A stretch of DNA of 64,000 bases from contig JBBBDQ010000403.1 of NCBI GenBank assembly GCA_037127315.1, forward strand, positions 2,958,001 to 3,022,000. The letters are read 5' to 3'. A model generated the notes under the pieces. The model was not told where the DNA came from, ran no database searches, and saw only the letters and a list, made by a program, of their open reading frames with translations. This DNA comes from Ascarosepion bandense (Eukaryota; Mollusca; Cephalopoda; Sepiida; Sepiidae). Below are positions 19,341 to 31,373 of the stretch, piece after piece (positions within the stretch are counted from its first letter, which is position 1; every line of letters begins with the position of its first letter). Made by a program: the position numbers and the translations under genes.

Positions 19341-20137
19341 CTTCTTTTATATGCCCTGTCCTTTCATAACATAGGCGATCATGGCTCTCCACGTCTCCCT
19401 ATACCTGGTGGCTCTTAGTATGTTTTCTCTTGTTACACCTCACAACCCCCGTTTCGTCATCCACCTGATCAGGCCATTCAAATATGTTATCCGCTGCCTT
19501 CCTCTGTCTTTCTTTCTTCTATCTGGCCTGTCAGTATCAGGTTCTCCAAACCCTCCTTCCTCATTGCATGTCCCATGAAATTCAGTTGTCTCTTCCTGAT
19601 GCTCACTATTAATTTTCTTTTTGTTGCCATTCTTTCCAAAACCTCATCATTGTTCACATGCACGGTCCATGATATCCGCAGCATCTTTCTGTAGAACCAC
19701 ATTTCCGCAACTTCAAGTTTTTCCTTCATCTTCAATGATATTGTTCAGCATTCACTGCCATATTGAAGAACTGACATCACATAGCAATCTAGCACTCTCT
19801 TCTTTGTTTCTAGTGAAAATTTCCTGTGTCTTAGTATTTTACTCAGCTTCTGGAATGCATTGATCGCCATGCCAATTTGCCTTCGGATCTCTGTGTCGCA
19901 CTTTTCAACTCCTGTTAAAACGCTTCCTAGGTATTTACATTTTTGTACTTGCTTGATTCTATCCCCCCCTCCTGTATTTGGCATTTTGGGTTGCTCTTTT
20001 TGCTGATGACCATGCATTCAGGTTTCCTACAGTTTATTTGTAGTCCTTTTTTATCACCCTCCACAGCTACCTTCTGTAGGAGGTCTTGTAGTTTTCTTTC
20101 CGTGTCTGCAATCAGCATTGTATCATCTGCATACATT
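19341..20137 (-). mobile_element. Family A LINE fragment, nested copy 1
   Basis: The minus strand begins at [19 protein letters not shown] (RT YADD motif intact) and runs through [25 protein letters not shown] and RKRQLNFMGHAMRKEGLENL. Frameshifts lie near 19930 and 19740. The 3' end is near 19345. Confidence 0.85.
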
Positions 20138-21120
20138 CTTCTTCTTCTATGTGCCCTGTCCCTTCAGGACGTAGGCGATCATGGATCTCCACGTCTCCCT
20201 ATCCCTTTTGGCTCTTAGTATGTTTGCTCCTGTTGGTCTTGGCAACCCCCGTTCCGTCATCCACCTGATCAGACTCTGCAGATATGTTATCCGCTGCCTT
20301 CCTCTGTCTCTCCTTCCTTCTATCTGACCAGTCAGTATCAGGTTCTCCAGGCTCTCCTTCCTCATTGCATGTCCCAGGAACTTCAGTTGTCTCTTCCTGA
20401 TGTTCAGCATCAATTTTCTTTTTGTTGCCATTCTTTCTAACACTTCGTCGTTGCTTGTATGCTCAGTCCACGATATCTGTAGTATCCTTCTGTAGAACCA
20501 CATTTCGGCCGCTTCCAGTTTTTTCCTCATTTTCGATGATATTGTCCAGCATTCACAGCTGTACTGAAGAACTGACATCACGTAGCAGTCTAGCACTCTT
20601 TTCTTCGTTTCTATTGAGATCTTCCTGTGTGTTAGTATTTTGCTCATCTTCTGGAACGCGTCCTTTGCCATGCCAATTCGCCTTCGGATCTCCATGTCGC
20701 ACTTTCCATCTCCTGTTAGAACACTTCCTAGGTACTTAAATTCTTGGACTTGTTTGATTCTGTTATCCCCCACCTGTATTTGGCATTTTGGGTTGTATCT
20801 TTTGCTGATGGCCATGCACTCAGTTTTCTTAAAGTTTATTTGTAGTCCCTTCTTGTCACTCTCCACTGCTACTTTCTGTATGAGATCTTGCAGTTTCCTT
20901 TCTGTGTCCGCAATCAGTACTGTATCGCCCGCGTATCTTATGTTGTTCAGGTTGTGGCCTCCAATAATAAATCCTGGTGTGTCATCTAGGGTCCTCAAAA
21001 TATTCTCGCTGTATAGGTTGAACAAATCCGGTGAAAAGACACATCCTTGTCTTACGCCTTTTTCTATCTTTGTGTATCTACTGAGGTCGTTACCTGTCCG
21101 TATGCAGGCCGTTTGCTGCC
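20138..21120 (-). pseudogene. Family A LINE, 292-residue RT C-terminal ORF, nested copy 2
   Basis: One open frame (20147-21025) covers the RT palm end to the stop. It starts within [13 protein letters not shown], has [16 protein letters not shown] at residues ~29-44, [53 protein letters not shown] and [18 protein letters not shown]. The catalytic YADD is YAGD, so the palm Asp is lost even though the frame is open. The N-terminal endonuclease is missing. 5' truncation is usual for LINE insertions. Confidence 0.88.
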
Positions 21121-21233
21121 AGTGTGGCCTCCAATAACAAATTCTGGCATAGCATCTAGGGTCCTCAAAATATTTTCACTGTACAAGTTGAACAGATCTG
21201 GTGAAAAGACACATTCTCGTCTTACACCTACTG
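21121..21233 (-). mobile_element. Family A LINE fragment, nested copy 3
   Basis: Repeats 20950-21060 (GTGGCCTCCAATAACAAATT, TAGGGTCCTCAAAATATT) in the same orientation. A third, very short copy head to tail with the other two. Confidence 0.75.
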
Positions 21234-21408
21234 TGCATATTTTACAAATATTTGGGATAGGTAGTGGAAGATTTACTTTGAATTTTTTTAGATGTTTTCT
21301 AAGAATGTCTTTAATGGATATGTTAGTATAGAGTGAGTTTATACCCAACTTGCCATAGATAAGTGTCATAGCGGCATTACTGACAGACTGAATGAACTCT
21401 TCCAACCA
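21234..21408 (-). pseudogene. Penelope-like RT, upstream fragment
   Basis: The minus strand reads [20 protein letters not shown] and [13 protein letters not shown], which in this RT type comes just before the FNNxFYKQ motif found at 19255-19335. The order on the minus strand fits one RT gene split by insertion of 19341-21233. Confidence 0.65.
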
Positions 21409-21434
21409 TTACTTAGAACTCCCCTCACAAGATG

Positions 21435-21700
21435 TGAGAGGGAGTAGCCTGAGGAGAGTGCCCTCAGAGCAGCCCGAACCCAGCCAAGAGTTGGTCTATG
21501 AACACTGCTACCTTAATGACCATTATGAGTCCCAGTTCTACGGCCAAGGGTCAAATCATAGTATTCAACACTAACTTGTATTATCGTTCCTACAAACCAA
21601 GTTCCAAGTAATGTATTGTTTCCATATTTAATATATATTTGTTGTTTCCTATTTGATTGTTGTTGTGTTATTCTTGCTGGACCTTTAACCGGGTTCACGA
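21435..21700 (+). repeat. Dispersed ~265-bp repeat, copy 1 (LTR-like end?)
   Basis: AGAGGGAGTAGCCTGAG, GAGTTGGTC, CATTATGAGTCCCAGTTCTA, TTTAATATATATTTGT, ending GACCTTTAACCGGGTTCACG before (ATT)n. Similar pieces at 21775-21830, 36360-36450 and 41450-41515 share the end. Solo LTR is a guess. Confidence 0.6.
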
Positions 21701-22069
21701 CAATTATTATTATTATTATTAATTACCTGCGCTTTCCTTTCCCAATCTACTTGTTCTTTTTTATCCTTAATAAAATTTTGGTTGTTTTGTATTATTTCTT
21801 GCTGAACCTTTAACCTCCCCACGACAGTTCTAGAGCAGGAGTTAGACGTTAGTCTCCAAGAGGATAATTGAAGAATGTTTGTCAGTCCTGTATAATGAAG
21901 TGAATTTAAAATTTTTTTCCAAAAACAAACAAGTTGATGACATCATGAAAATTATGAAAAAGCAAACCAACTATGATGATGATGATGACTATTAGTCCCA
22001 TGGGTGGGTGTTGTTGTATAATTGGTGAGCAGCTGAGTACCTGACCAGTTTTTTCTATATGAAACAAGA

Positions 22070-22336
22070 GGGAGTAGCCTGAGTAGAACGCTCTAAGAGC
22101 CGCCCGAAATCAGCCGAGAGTTGGTCCACGAACACTGATACCTTAACGACCATTATGAGTCCCAGTTCTAAGGCAAAGGGTCCAATCATAGTATTCCATA
22201 TTAAATTGTATTATCGTTCCTACTAACCAAGTTTCAAGTATTGTATTCTTTCCGTATTTAATATATATTTGTATTTTTTCTTGTTTGGTTGTTTTTGAGT
22301 TATTCTTGTTGGGCCTTTAACCTGATCCATGACAAT
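22070..22336 (+). repeat. Dispersed ~265-bp repeat, copy 2
   Basis: Same order of blocks as 21435-21700, diverged, ending GGCCTTTAACCTGATCCATG. Confidence 0.65.
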
Positions 22337-22925
22337 AAGTTAGTCATATTAATATTTGTAATTTTATGGAGTAAGTCACTTGAGTGTCTGATATGTGTAG
22401 TGATAATGCTGCCTAGGAATAGTGTAAGTGTTTTAGTGATAGCCGTAGATAATTTATGGGAGCACTGTTAATACCAGGAGTAAGATTTGTTTTCTTGCAC
22501 TTCTGCAAAACTGTTTTTCAGATTCTTGTTTCTCTGCTATATACAATCTTTAAAAATGTATAATGCAATGCCAATTGTCATTTTCTGTCCCCCTTGAATC
22601 CTTTCTCGTCACTAAAATCATTTCATTTTAATTCAATCCCAGTAACCTTTCGTGTCTGAGTGGCATTATCCTCTTGCTTGGAGTGAAATGTTCAAAACAA
22701 ATTGCTATCAATATCACAAATGGGCCATTGCTACTTATTACATTCTTACTGTTAACATGTGACCTTGAATAGTGCAACATGACAGTCATTCTGCTACCAC
22801 ATTAATAAAAGCAAGTGGCAGGAAAACCCCTGAGAAGTATTTGGCATAAATCAAAATTGCTAGAAAAATTAGTCTTACTATATATCAGCAGAGAAGAAAA
22901 ATTCATAAAAACAGAATGAAAGTGA
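22337..22925. other. Intron 6 stretch with a LINE B 3' scrap
   Basis: Mostly unrecognised. GTGGCATTATCCTCTTGCTT at 22661 looks like a decayed family B terminus. Confidence 0.35.
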
Positions 22926-22927
22926 GA

Positions 22928-23190
22928 ATATATATATATATATATATATAGTCATCTGCAGACAGACCTGTTTTGCTGTATCACAGCTCATCAGTACAGT
23001 TAGATATCAGATTGCTTTTTACCCACGATTGGAACTCGACCAAATTGGCGTTAGTCGACATTTCTACTTCTGAGCTATGGGTGCTTGGTAGAAGAAGGCA
23101 GACTTTTAGTGTGTGATATACCATGTATTCATACACCAGTAGTGAGAGTGTTCTAATTCATTACTGAATGAACGATACTTCCATTAGTAT

Positions 23191-23235
<45 letters not shown>

Positions 23236-23280
23236 GAGTACTAATGGAAGTATACTCTACAGTTAGACATTTACTTTAAA
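22928..23280. repeat. Hairpin-associated repeat with (TA)n core
   Basis: ATACTTCCATTAGTA (23175-23189) and its perfect complement TACTAATGGAAGTAT (23239-23253) flank a (TA)n. Nearby GCAGACAGACCTG and CAATACAAAAGTAGAGCA recall 25435-25600. Confidence 0.65.
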
Positions 23281-23314
23281 AAGTGCTCAATACAAAAGTA
23301 GAGCATAAATATAT

Positions 23315-23316
23315 AT

Positions 23317-23353
<37 letters not shown>

Positions 23354-23434
23354 GCAAACTGGACATTAATAGCTGTAAAGTTTTGGTGTTAAAACACCAT
23401 TATTTATTGCCTGATGATGGTGTTGTAGTATACC

Positions 23435-23466
<32 letters not shown>
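23315..23466. repeat. Two (AAT)n microsatellites
   Basis: TAATAATAATAA runs at 23319-23352 and 23435-23464. Confidence 0.9.
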
Positions 23467-23468
<2 letters not shown>

Positions 23469-23479
23469 TCCCCAAAATG

Positions 23480-24110
23480 AACATAAAAATTGTCATGATA
23501 GAGTGGGAAAATATTTACACTGGACAATGTGCAAACACTATGGAAAATATGTAAACAAACACTGGTATGAACATCACCCACTACCAGTTACAGAAATAGA
23601 AGATGTCACCATTCTAAGGGATTACACCATCAATACAGACAGAAAAATTGAAGCAAATAGGCTGGACATTATTGTAAAAATCAAAAAGAAAATACTTGCT
23701 TATTAATTGATATGGCTTGTCCAGCGGATTATAACATAGCAACCAAAGAATTCAAAAAACTGTCAAAATCTAAAGACCCGGAAATTGAAATAGAAAAAAT
23801 GTGGAAACTGAAAAAAAAAATCGTGCCAGTGATAGTGGGTGCCTTCGGAATGATAAAAAAATGGAACAAGAAACACATTGAAAGAATTCCTGGAAACTCC
23901 AGCTTAAGAGATATACAAAAAAATTGTCTTGTTAAGTTCAGACCACACACTAAGGAGAACTTTGTCTATGTAACACTAGGGATGTTAGGGAGATATGAAA
24001 AAAACATGAAATGGAGGATAACAACACACCACAACCTGCCTTAGGTCTTCCCGCAGATTTGGTAGGTAGTGCGACCATAGAAGACATCAATTTATAATGA
24101 AAAATGATAT
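23480..24110 (+). pseudogene. Family C non-LTR C-terminal module
   Basis: Two frames: MGKYLHWTMCKHYGKYVNKH then WYEHHPLPVTE, RDYTINTD, IEANRLDIIVKIKKK (23503-23706), and ACPADYNIATKEFKKLSKSK ... VPVIVGAFGMI (23712-24044). The HWxxCKxYG-WYEHxP-LxDxTIxTD-RxDIxVxxKK order is the PD-(D/E)XK-like end of some non-LTR ORFs; RPDI is changed to RLDI. It ends in a (TAATAA) tail. One frame break near 23706. Confidence 0.68.
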
Positions 24111-24119
24111 AATAATAAT

Positions 24120-24164
<45 letters not shown>

Positions 24165-24449
24165 AAATAAACATCATACAAATTTATTTACATGTATGCG
24201 TTGAATTTGAAAGGAGAAATGTTCATTCAAATTTTTTGTACATGGCTGTGAGGAAGATATGCATATATAGAGATATAAACACCCTTGAAATTGCTATAGA
24301 AGTGGCTGAAAGTGCATGGAATGAGAAAAATTATGGGCAATTTTTTAAACCCCTTATCTCAAAAAAATGCAAAAATGGTTGGATGTAGAAAAAAACTTAA
24401 TTAAATAAAAGATGTTTGAAAGAAACATTACAATACAAGTATACATTAA

Positions 24450-24490
<41 letters not shown>
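24120..24490. other. (TA)n runs and unrecognised AT-rich sequence
   Basis: (TA)n at 24124-24162 and 24450-24487; no gene in between. Confidence 0.7.
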
Positions 24491-24492
<2 letters not shown>

Positions 24493-25158
24493 AAACAAAT
24501 TCCTATGTCCAAATTTGCTGAATGTCCATTTCTATGAGAAATTTCTAACATCATCAGCAACGAATTTATTCCAAAAAAATCAAATAACAAAATGAACAAA
24601 GATATTTTATATTTTACCTGCAGAAGTTCAAAAAAAAATTTTCATCATGGAAAATTAAAGGGGTTGGATTAATAAGAAAGCAGACAGAAATCTATGTCAA
24701 TTTTTATTTTTAGATTTTTTGAAAACCCCTACTTCTTAACTGAGTCGAGTTAAAAGTTAAAGTTAAAAGTTAAAATTAAGTTTGTCTGGTCAAAATGGAA
24801 GAGGGAAGAATAAAAGAAAAAGGAAGGAAGTAAAAGAGAATTAAAAGGAAAGGCGAGGTTGACAGAGAAGTAAGCTAAGAAAAGAAAAGAAAAAGAAAAA
24901 AGAAAAAGTCTGTATCCTCAGAAACAACTGTGTTGAAAATAAAACATAGCGGGTTTTGGTTTAAATAAATGGGATAAATATTGTAAAAAAAAATTTTTTT
25001 TTAGGAAAATTTGACATACAATTTGAATTTAAATATGTTTAAATTAAATTTAAATTAAAAAATTGAAATTAACAAAATTAATAAAAATTAATAAAAATTA
25101 AAATATAAAATATAAAAAAAAGATTTTAACTTAAGGAGTATATCAATTCAACAAGCGT

Positions 25159-25160
<2 letters not shown>
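24491..25160. other. A-rich intron sequence
   Basis: Purine-rich runs (GAAAAAGGAAGGAAG, AAAAGAAAAGAAAAAG) and repeated TTAAAATTAA; nothing else seen. Confidence 0.55.
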
Positions 25161-25212
<52 letters not shown>

Positions 25213-25275
25213 GTGATAATAATAATAATAATGATAATAACAATAATAATAATAACAATAATAATGCTAATACTA
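25160..25275. repeat. (CA)n-(TA)n-(AAT)n compound microsatellite
   Basis: CA repeats at 25164-25195, TA to 25212, then AAT-like triplets. Confidence 0.9.
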
Positions 25276-25479
25276 ATAATTGTTATAATATATTTCAGTT
25301 CTTCTCGAAAAACCCACCGAGAACAAACTCCGGAAGGGGAAAAAGGGGAAGTAAAACAAGAAACAAACTAAGTACTTGAACATACGTCAAAATACTCGTA
25401 GAAAAGAAAAAAACCCCGAGACGAGAACCCTAACACTAAAGCACTCAATACAATAGTAGAGCAACAAATAAAAATAAAT

Positions 25480-25600
25480 TCTAAGTAAGAGCCGACAGAC
25501 CTACCTTGGTTGCTCGTCAGGGTTTGTCGACTCCGAATTACCCTGACAAGCCGTTAGGTGAAACCTAGGTAGGTCTGTTGGCTCTTACCTAGATTTATTC
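25480..25600. repeat. Inverted repeat, ~35-bp arms
   Basis: GTAAGAGCCGACAGACCTAC at left, GTAGGTCTGTTGGCTCTTAC at right (two differences), loop of about 60 bp. Possible short foldback element. Confidence 0.7.
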
Positions 25601-25601
25601 T

Positions 25602-25611
<10 letters not shown>

Positions 25612-25644
<33 letters not shown>

Positions 25645-25654
25645 CTACATACAT

Positions 25655-25686
<32 letters not shown>

Positions 25687-25716
25687 CTACATACATACAC
25701 ACATATCTTCATACAT

Positions 25717-25748
<32 letters not shown>

Positions 25749-26110
25749 CTACATACATACACACATACATATATATATATATATCTACATACATACACAC
25801 ACATATATATATATCTACATACATACACATATACATATATATATATATATCTACATACATACACATATACATATATATATATATCTACATACATACACAC
25901 ATACATATATATATATATATCTACATACATACACACATACATATATATATATATCTACATACATACACACATACATATATATATATATCTACATACATAC
26001 ACACATACATATATAGATATATATCTACATACATGCACACATACATATATATATATATATATATCTACATACATACACACATACATATATAGATATATAT
26101 CTACATACAT

Positions 26111-26144
<34 letters not shown>

Positions 26145-26260
26145 ATACACACATACATATATATATATCTACACACATCCATATATATATATATCTACAC
26201 AGATCCATATATATATATATATCTACATACATACATATATATATATATATCTACATACAT

Positions 26261-26317
<57 letters not shown>

Positions 26318-26396
26318 TAATATATATATATATATCTACACACATCCATATATATATATATATATATCTACACATATCCATATATATATATATATC

Positions 26397-26427
<31 letters not shown>

Positions 26428-26575
26428 CTACATACATACACACATACATATATATATATATATATCTACATACATACACACATACATATATATATATATA
26501 TCTACATACATACACACATACATATATATATATCTTCATACATACACACGTACATATATATATATCTTCATACAT

Positions 26576-26608
<33 letters not shown>

Positions 26609-26805
26609 TCTACATACATACACACATACATATATATATATATATCTACATACATACACACATACATATATATATATATCTACATACATACACACATACA
26701 TACATATATATATATATCTACATACATACACACATACATATATATATATATATCTACATACATACACACACACATATATATATATATATCTACATACATA
26801 CCAGT
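25612..26805. repeat. 1.2-kb compound minisatellite
   Basis: (GT)n to about 25640, then some 30 units of 33-46 bp combining CTACATACATACACACATAC with (AT)n of varying length. Long reading frames in all phases here are artefacts of the repeat. Confidence 0.92.
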
Positions 26806-27323
26806 TTTTTTAACCTTTTGGTAGATCCAAAACGTTTGCCATGAGTTTTTGTCTTGCTTTTGATTAGTTAAAATTTTCCCCTTTTTTTTTTAAACCACAA
26901 GGTGCATTCTGATTTCTGCTCACGTCTAAAAATACTTGATTTGAATGTTTTATGATTCTGAGCTGATGTTCATCCTCTATAAATTTTTTGCATCTTTGAC
27001 AGGATCCTGTTTCTGCAAAAAAATTTGTTAGTTTTATAACTCGATCCTCACCAGATAAAAATTGTAGATATAGAGACGAGTTAGAATTAGATTACTTGAG
27101 ATGTTTTAGTGACCACAGTAAGAAATCTTTTTAATCATTTTAGTCAAAGAAAGGCAACTAATGGGGTAATTTAGTGTGAAAAACATTATTATGGAGAGAG
27201 AAAAATAAAAAAACAGAAATTAACAGGATAATGATTGAACATTGCATTTAAATTTTTGAAGATCATGCATTTGATGAAAGCAAGAAACCAGAAATGTTGT
27301 TGTAGATTATATGAGTTGGTGAA
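26806..27323. other. Intron stretch, nothing recognised
   Basis: AT-rich unique-looking sequence between the minisatellite and a SINE. Around 27125-27270 there is a very decayed family-B-like 3' end. Confidence 0.35.
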
Positions 27324-27630
27324 TCAGTCAGTTAGTTAAGTGCCATACGTGATACACACTTGGGCGATCATGTCTCAAAAGAGACATGACTGACTGGGCA
27401 GAAGATTATCCCGCAGTAGGTTGCCATTGCTTTCTGCAGTAGATTGGTTGCCGACCAAGGCTATAGAACCCAATCTGTCCTGTTATTTAACCCATAACTG
27501 GAAGGAAGAGACAGATTAATACCTTTCCCAAGGGTATTTGTGCGCAAGTGAATACAATGGATTCAACTGGAATTCGAACTCGGCTCCCCGGTTTCTCGTT
27601 CCGAGGCGATATCCACTGTACCACAACCAT
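27324..27630 (-). mobile_element. tRNA-derived SINE, copy 4
   Basis: Well preserved: minus-strand head GTGGTACAGTGGATATC, B box with GAGTTCGAATTCC, tail hairpin perfect (TCATGTCTC/GAGACATGA). Confidence 0.85.
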
Positions 27631-27725
27631 CCTTGGTGAATACTTTACTGAAAAAGTGTATTCTTATGAAACAGTAAAAATATGTAAACTGCTAGCAAAA
27701 AAAAAAATAGATATTGTTTTAATAA

Positions 27726-28535
27726 ATATTTGATTGCTGTCAAAATTAAGAATTTGGGTAAAATTCTCCGTGTCAAGAAAATATATGATTGTTTTGAAAC
27801 CTGTATAGCCAAGTTAAGAAGCAAATATAATTTACATTAAATTATTTCTGGTTATAAAATAATGAATTATATTTTAGAGCCAATGATAAGTGTATTTTGG
27901 TTGTCAAAAACAATAATATAAGCATGCATTTGTGGCATGTCAAAGTTAGAATTATGTAAAAAATTTGTCAAGATATATCAAGAAAATATATGATTGTTAT
28001 GAAACCTGCATAGCCAAGGTCAGAAACAGATATAATTTACATTAAATTATTTCTGGTTATAGAATAATGAATTATATTTTAGAGCCAATGATAAGTGTAT
28101 TTTGGTTGTCAGAAACAATAAGATAAACATGCATTTGTGGCATGTCAAAGTTAGAATTATGTAAAAAATTTGTCAAGATATGTCAAGAAAATATATGATT
28201 GTTTTGAAACCTGCATAGCCAAGGTCAGAAACAGATATAATTTACATTAAATTATTTCTGGTTATAGAATAATGAATTATATTTTAGAGCCAATGATAAG
28301 TGTATTTTGATTGTCAGAAACAATAAGATAAACATGCATTTGTGGCATGTCAAAGATAGAATTATGTAAAAAATTTGTCAAGATATGTCAAGAAAATATA
28401 TGATTGCTTTGAAACCTGCATAGCCAAGGTCAGAAACAGATATAATTTACATTAAATTATTTCTGGTTATAGAATAATGAATTATATTTGTGGCGTGTCA
28501 AAGTTAGAATTATGTGAACAATGTGTCAAGGTATG
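27726..28535 (+). repeat. 205-bp tandem, about 3.7 copies
   Basis: AGAAAATATATGATTG recurs at 27776, 27981, 28186 and 28391, spaced exactly 205. Blocks AAACCTGCATAGCCAAGG, AATTATTTCTGGTTATAG and CATGCATTTGTGGCATGTC are shared; the last copy has an internal deletion. Confidence 0.92.
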
Positions 28536-28842
28536 ACATAATCACTGATATAAGAGACAGAAACTATTAGTAGTAGGCAGTTGGTCAAGAATCAGTATTT
28601 GAACTAAGACCAAGAAAGACACGGGGAAAATGCAGATGAGCATGGTCTTTAGCCCCTTTTGATGCATGTGTGCTGTCACTTTCAATCATACCTTCACCTT
28701 AACAATTTGATGAAAGAGTAAGCTAAGTGGTTATATTTTTATATATACATTGTCCGTTGTTATATTTCAAGCTGTTCATCAGCATCGTTTCTCAGGTGCG
28801 GTATATAACAGACTGTTCCATGATCGAGAACTTCAAGAAAAA

Positions 28843-29345
28843 CTTCTTTTTTTTTTTTTTAAATCATCTCACCCCAAGCAAGGCATTCCACTGCCACTAT
28901 TGCGCATGGGGCTACATAGGGGAAGGTAAAGAGAAGGAGTGGATAGACATAGGGAATGTCAGGAGGAATGAATGTTAGACATAAGGAATGTCAGGAGGAA
29001 TGGGAGCAGGTTAGTGTGTTAGGAGGTGTCTATTGACCTTTTAACATAGAGCTTATGGTTGCATCTAGCCATTTCAACTGTAAAATGATGGGACCTGGCC
29101 ACCAATCTAGTTTGGCACTTATAATCATAAAGTCTAGCTACCATAGAAAAAAGTTAATCAGAACAACTGCCATGCAAATATTTATAGGAAAGGCACTAAA
29201 GACTTACATTATATTACTGTAGGTGAGATGCCAGGTCAGAGCTGATAACACTGCAGATTCTTCTTTGAATTTTATCAAGAAGCTCTAAATATATACCAGG
29301 ATCAATAGAACTAGATGTGGTAGCAGTATTCTAAATATGGATGTT
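28843..29345 (-). mobile_element. Family B LINE 3' part, diverged
   Basis: Poly-T then ATCTCACCCCAAGCAAGGCA on +. Further right, decayed RT-tail sequence to about 29340 with an internal deletion near 29035. Confidence 0.7.
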
Positions 29346-29654
29346 TGGTAGAGGTGGGCAAGAGAAATGGTCTAACACGACAGTGAACATTCTCTCTCTT
29401 CTTTGCAGAGCTAGCAACTGATTCAGTATAGTTTTTCCACTTCATGTCAGCTGAAAACATTATCATGCAAGAGTGTGATGTTATGTTAAATAGAGCATTA
29501 CTGGATGAGTTGGTCAATGATTGTGGCTAGCTAAGTTAAAACATTGGACGGATGAAGACTATCCCCACATTACCCCCAATTTTGACACCTGTGCCACATT
29601 TGATCATCAATAAAGTTTCTGTATAAAGATTTTGCTAACACTCATCTATTAACC

Positions 29655-29945
29655 ACTTGACTATTAAGCAGCCATGTCAAGGATGCATTCCTTCAGATCT
29701 CCATATCACACTTTCCATCCTCTGTTAGAACACTTCCAAAGTATTTGAATTTCGGCACCTGTTTGATTCTGGTCCCACCAGCTTGTAGTTGGCATTTTGG
29801 GCTCTTCTTTTTACTGATGGCCACGCATTGAGTTTTCTAGTAGTTGATATGGAGTCCTTTCTTTCCGCTTTCTTTAACTACTTCCTGCAGGAGGTCTTGT
29901 AGCTTCTTTTCTATTTTATTTCATCTGCAATGTCTGACATTTTTT
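29655..29945 (-). mobile_element. Family A LINE internal fragment
   Basis: Matches the region around 19870-20100 and 20680-20900 (CTTCAGATCTCCATATCACA, TGGCATTTTGGG on +), which encodes the KTECMAISK to EIRR part of the RT. Confidence 0.7.
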
Positions 29946-29989
29946 TATGACCTCAACAAAATCTATAAAGTAAGTCTTCCACTCACTTA

Positions 29990-30430
29990 ACCCAAAGCAA
30001 ATAAAATAAACAGGTGTTTACTCGTGCAACCAGATTGGCAAATGGGTCCCACCCATTCACAGTTAGATTAACCAAATGCAGACGACAATTCTACTCCAGC
30101 AGCTTCTTCTCTCGCACTTCCCGCCTGTGGAACTCACTTCCATATTCTTGCTTTCCTGATGACTACAACCTCCAGGAATTTAAATGCAATGTCAATACTC
30201 ATCTATTAACCACTTGACTCTAGTTCTTTCACCACCCTGTATATCCTTTCCTTTCTCTCCAACTTTGCAGCTGTCATCACACCTGTATTCCCATCCTTCT
30301 CTTGCTCCTTTCTAACTGGTTCGTCTTCCTCTTCACTCTCTTCTACTTAATCTTTTTACTCTTATGTAGCCCCCTGCACATCAGTGGCATTACCACCTTG
30401 CTTGGGGTGATACGATTAAAAAAAAAACAA
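29990..30430 (+). mobile_element. Family B LINE 3' end, sense
   Basis: Open tail FTRATRLANGSHPFTVRLTK ... FFSRTSRLWNSLPYSCFPDD, a stop at 30217, a pyrimidine-rich 3' UTR, the conserved CTCTTATGTAGCCCCCTGCA terminus, and AAAAAAAAAAC tail. Forms an inverted pair with the next feature. Confidence 0.88.
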
Positions 30431-30487
30431 AAAAACACAAACTAAACTTATTCATAACTTTTATATATTTATTTTCAGCCAGTACTT

Positions 30488-30935
30488 TTTTTTTTTCATG
30501 AAATGCTACTGATGAGCGAGGGGCTACATAACTGTAAAAAGATTAATTAGAAAAGTGTGAGGAGTACAAACTAGTTAGAAAGGAGCAATAGAAAGATGAG
30601 AATGCAGGTGCGATGACAGATACATAGGTGGAGAGAAAGGGAAGGATATACGGGGGTGGGGAGAGAGCTAGAGTCCAGTGGTTAATAGATGAGTATTGAC
30701 ATTGCATTTAAATTCCTGGAGGTTGTAGCCATCAGGAAAGCAAGAATATGGGAGTGAGTTCCACAGGCGGGAAGTGTGAGAGAAGAAGCTGCAGGAGTAG
30801 AATTGTCGTCTGCATTTGGCTAACCAGACTGTGAATGGGAGGGACCCAGTTGCCAGTCTGGTTGCACGAGTGAACACCTGTTGAGGAGGCACCAGTGATT
30901 TAAGTTCGTCCAAGCAGAAGCCATACTTTTTACCA
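30488..30935 (-). mobile_element. Family B LINE 3' end, antisense partner
   Basis: Minus strand LVPPQQVFTRATRLATGSLP ... FFSHTSRLWNSLPYSCFPDG. It faces the 29990-30430 copy tail to tail, 60 bp apart. Confidence 0.88.
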
Positions 30936-30999
30936 GAATCTCTCAAAACGACTCCCCCATCCACAAAGCAAAAGGAACACCACAACCTCCAGTGAACTT

Positions 31000-31373
31000 A
31001 ATGATTGTTAATTTGTTAAATACAGGAGGAACCGTTTTGTCGTAACTGAGTTAACAGCTTGTGTCGTATAAATTTTGTCTAAGTGATGAAATCAAACTTA
31101 GGCAAATTTTCAAAGAAAATCCGTGCAGACGAAAAAAACATACAAGACTTTTATTTGCTTTGATATTTGGTTCAAGAATTCAGAAAAAAGTGCACCTTTT
31201 TCTATCATTTTTTGTGTGCACCCAACCAATATGGCTTCTAATGCCAGCAAATAAAGAAAAATAAGTAATCATCTGCAAGATGGCACAAATGATTTTGAAC
31301 TATATTAAGGCTGCAAAGTTAGGATTGTGTACCTTCAGCTCATTTATGATATCAGTACTCCATTTTTGATTAT
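31000..31373. other. Intron stretch, nothing recognised
   Basis: No repeat or coding signal I could name. Confidence 0.45.

Noticed and set aside
25613..26813. Frames up to 398 residues of [13 protein letters not shown] type
   Set aside because: They are translations of a TA/CA minisatellite, open in several frames on both strands at once.
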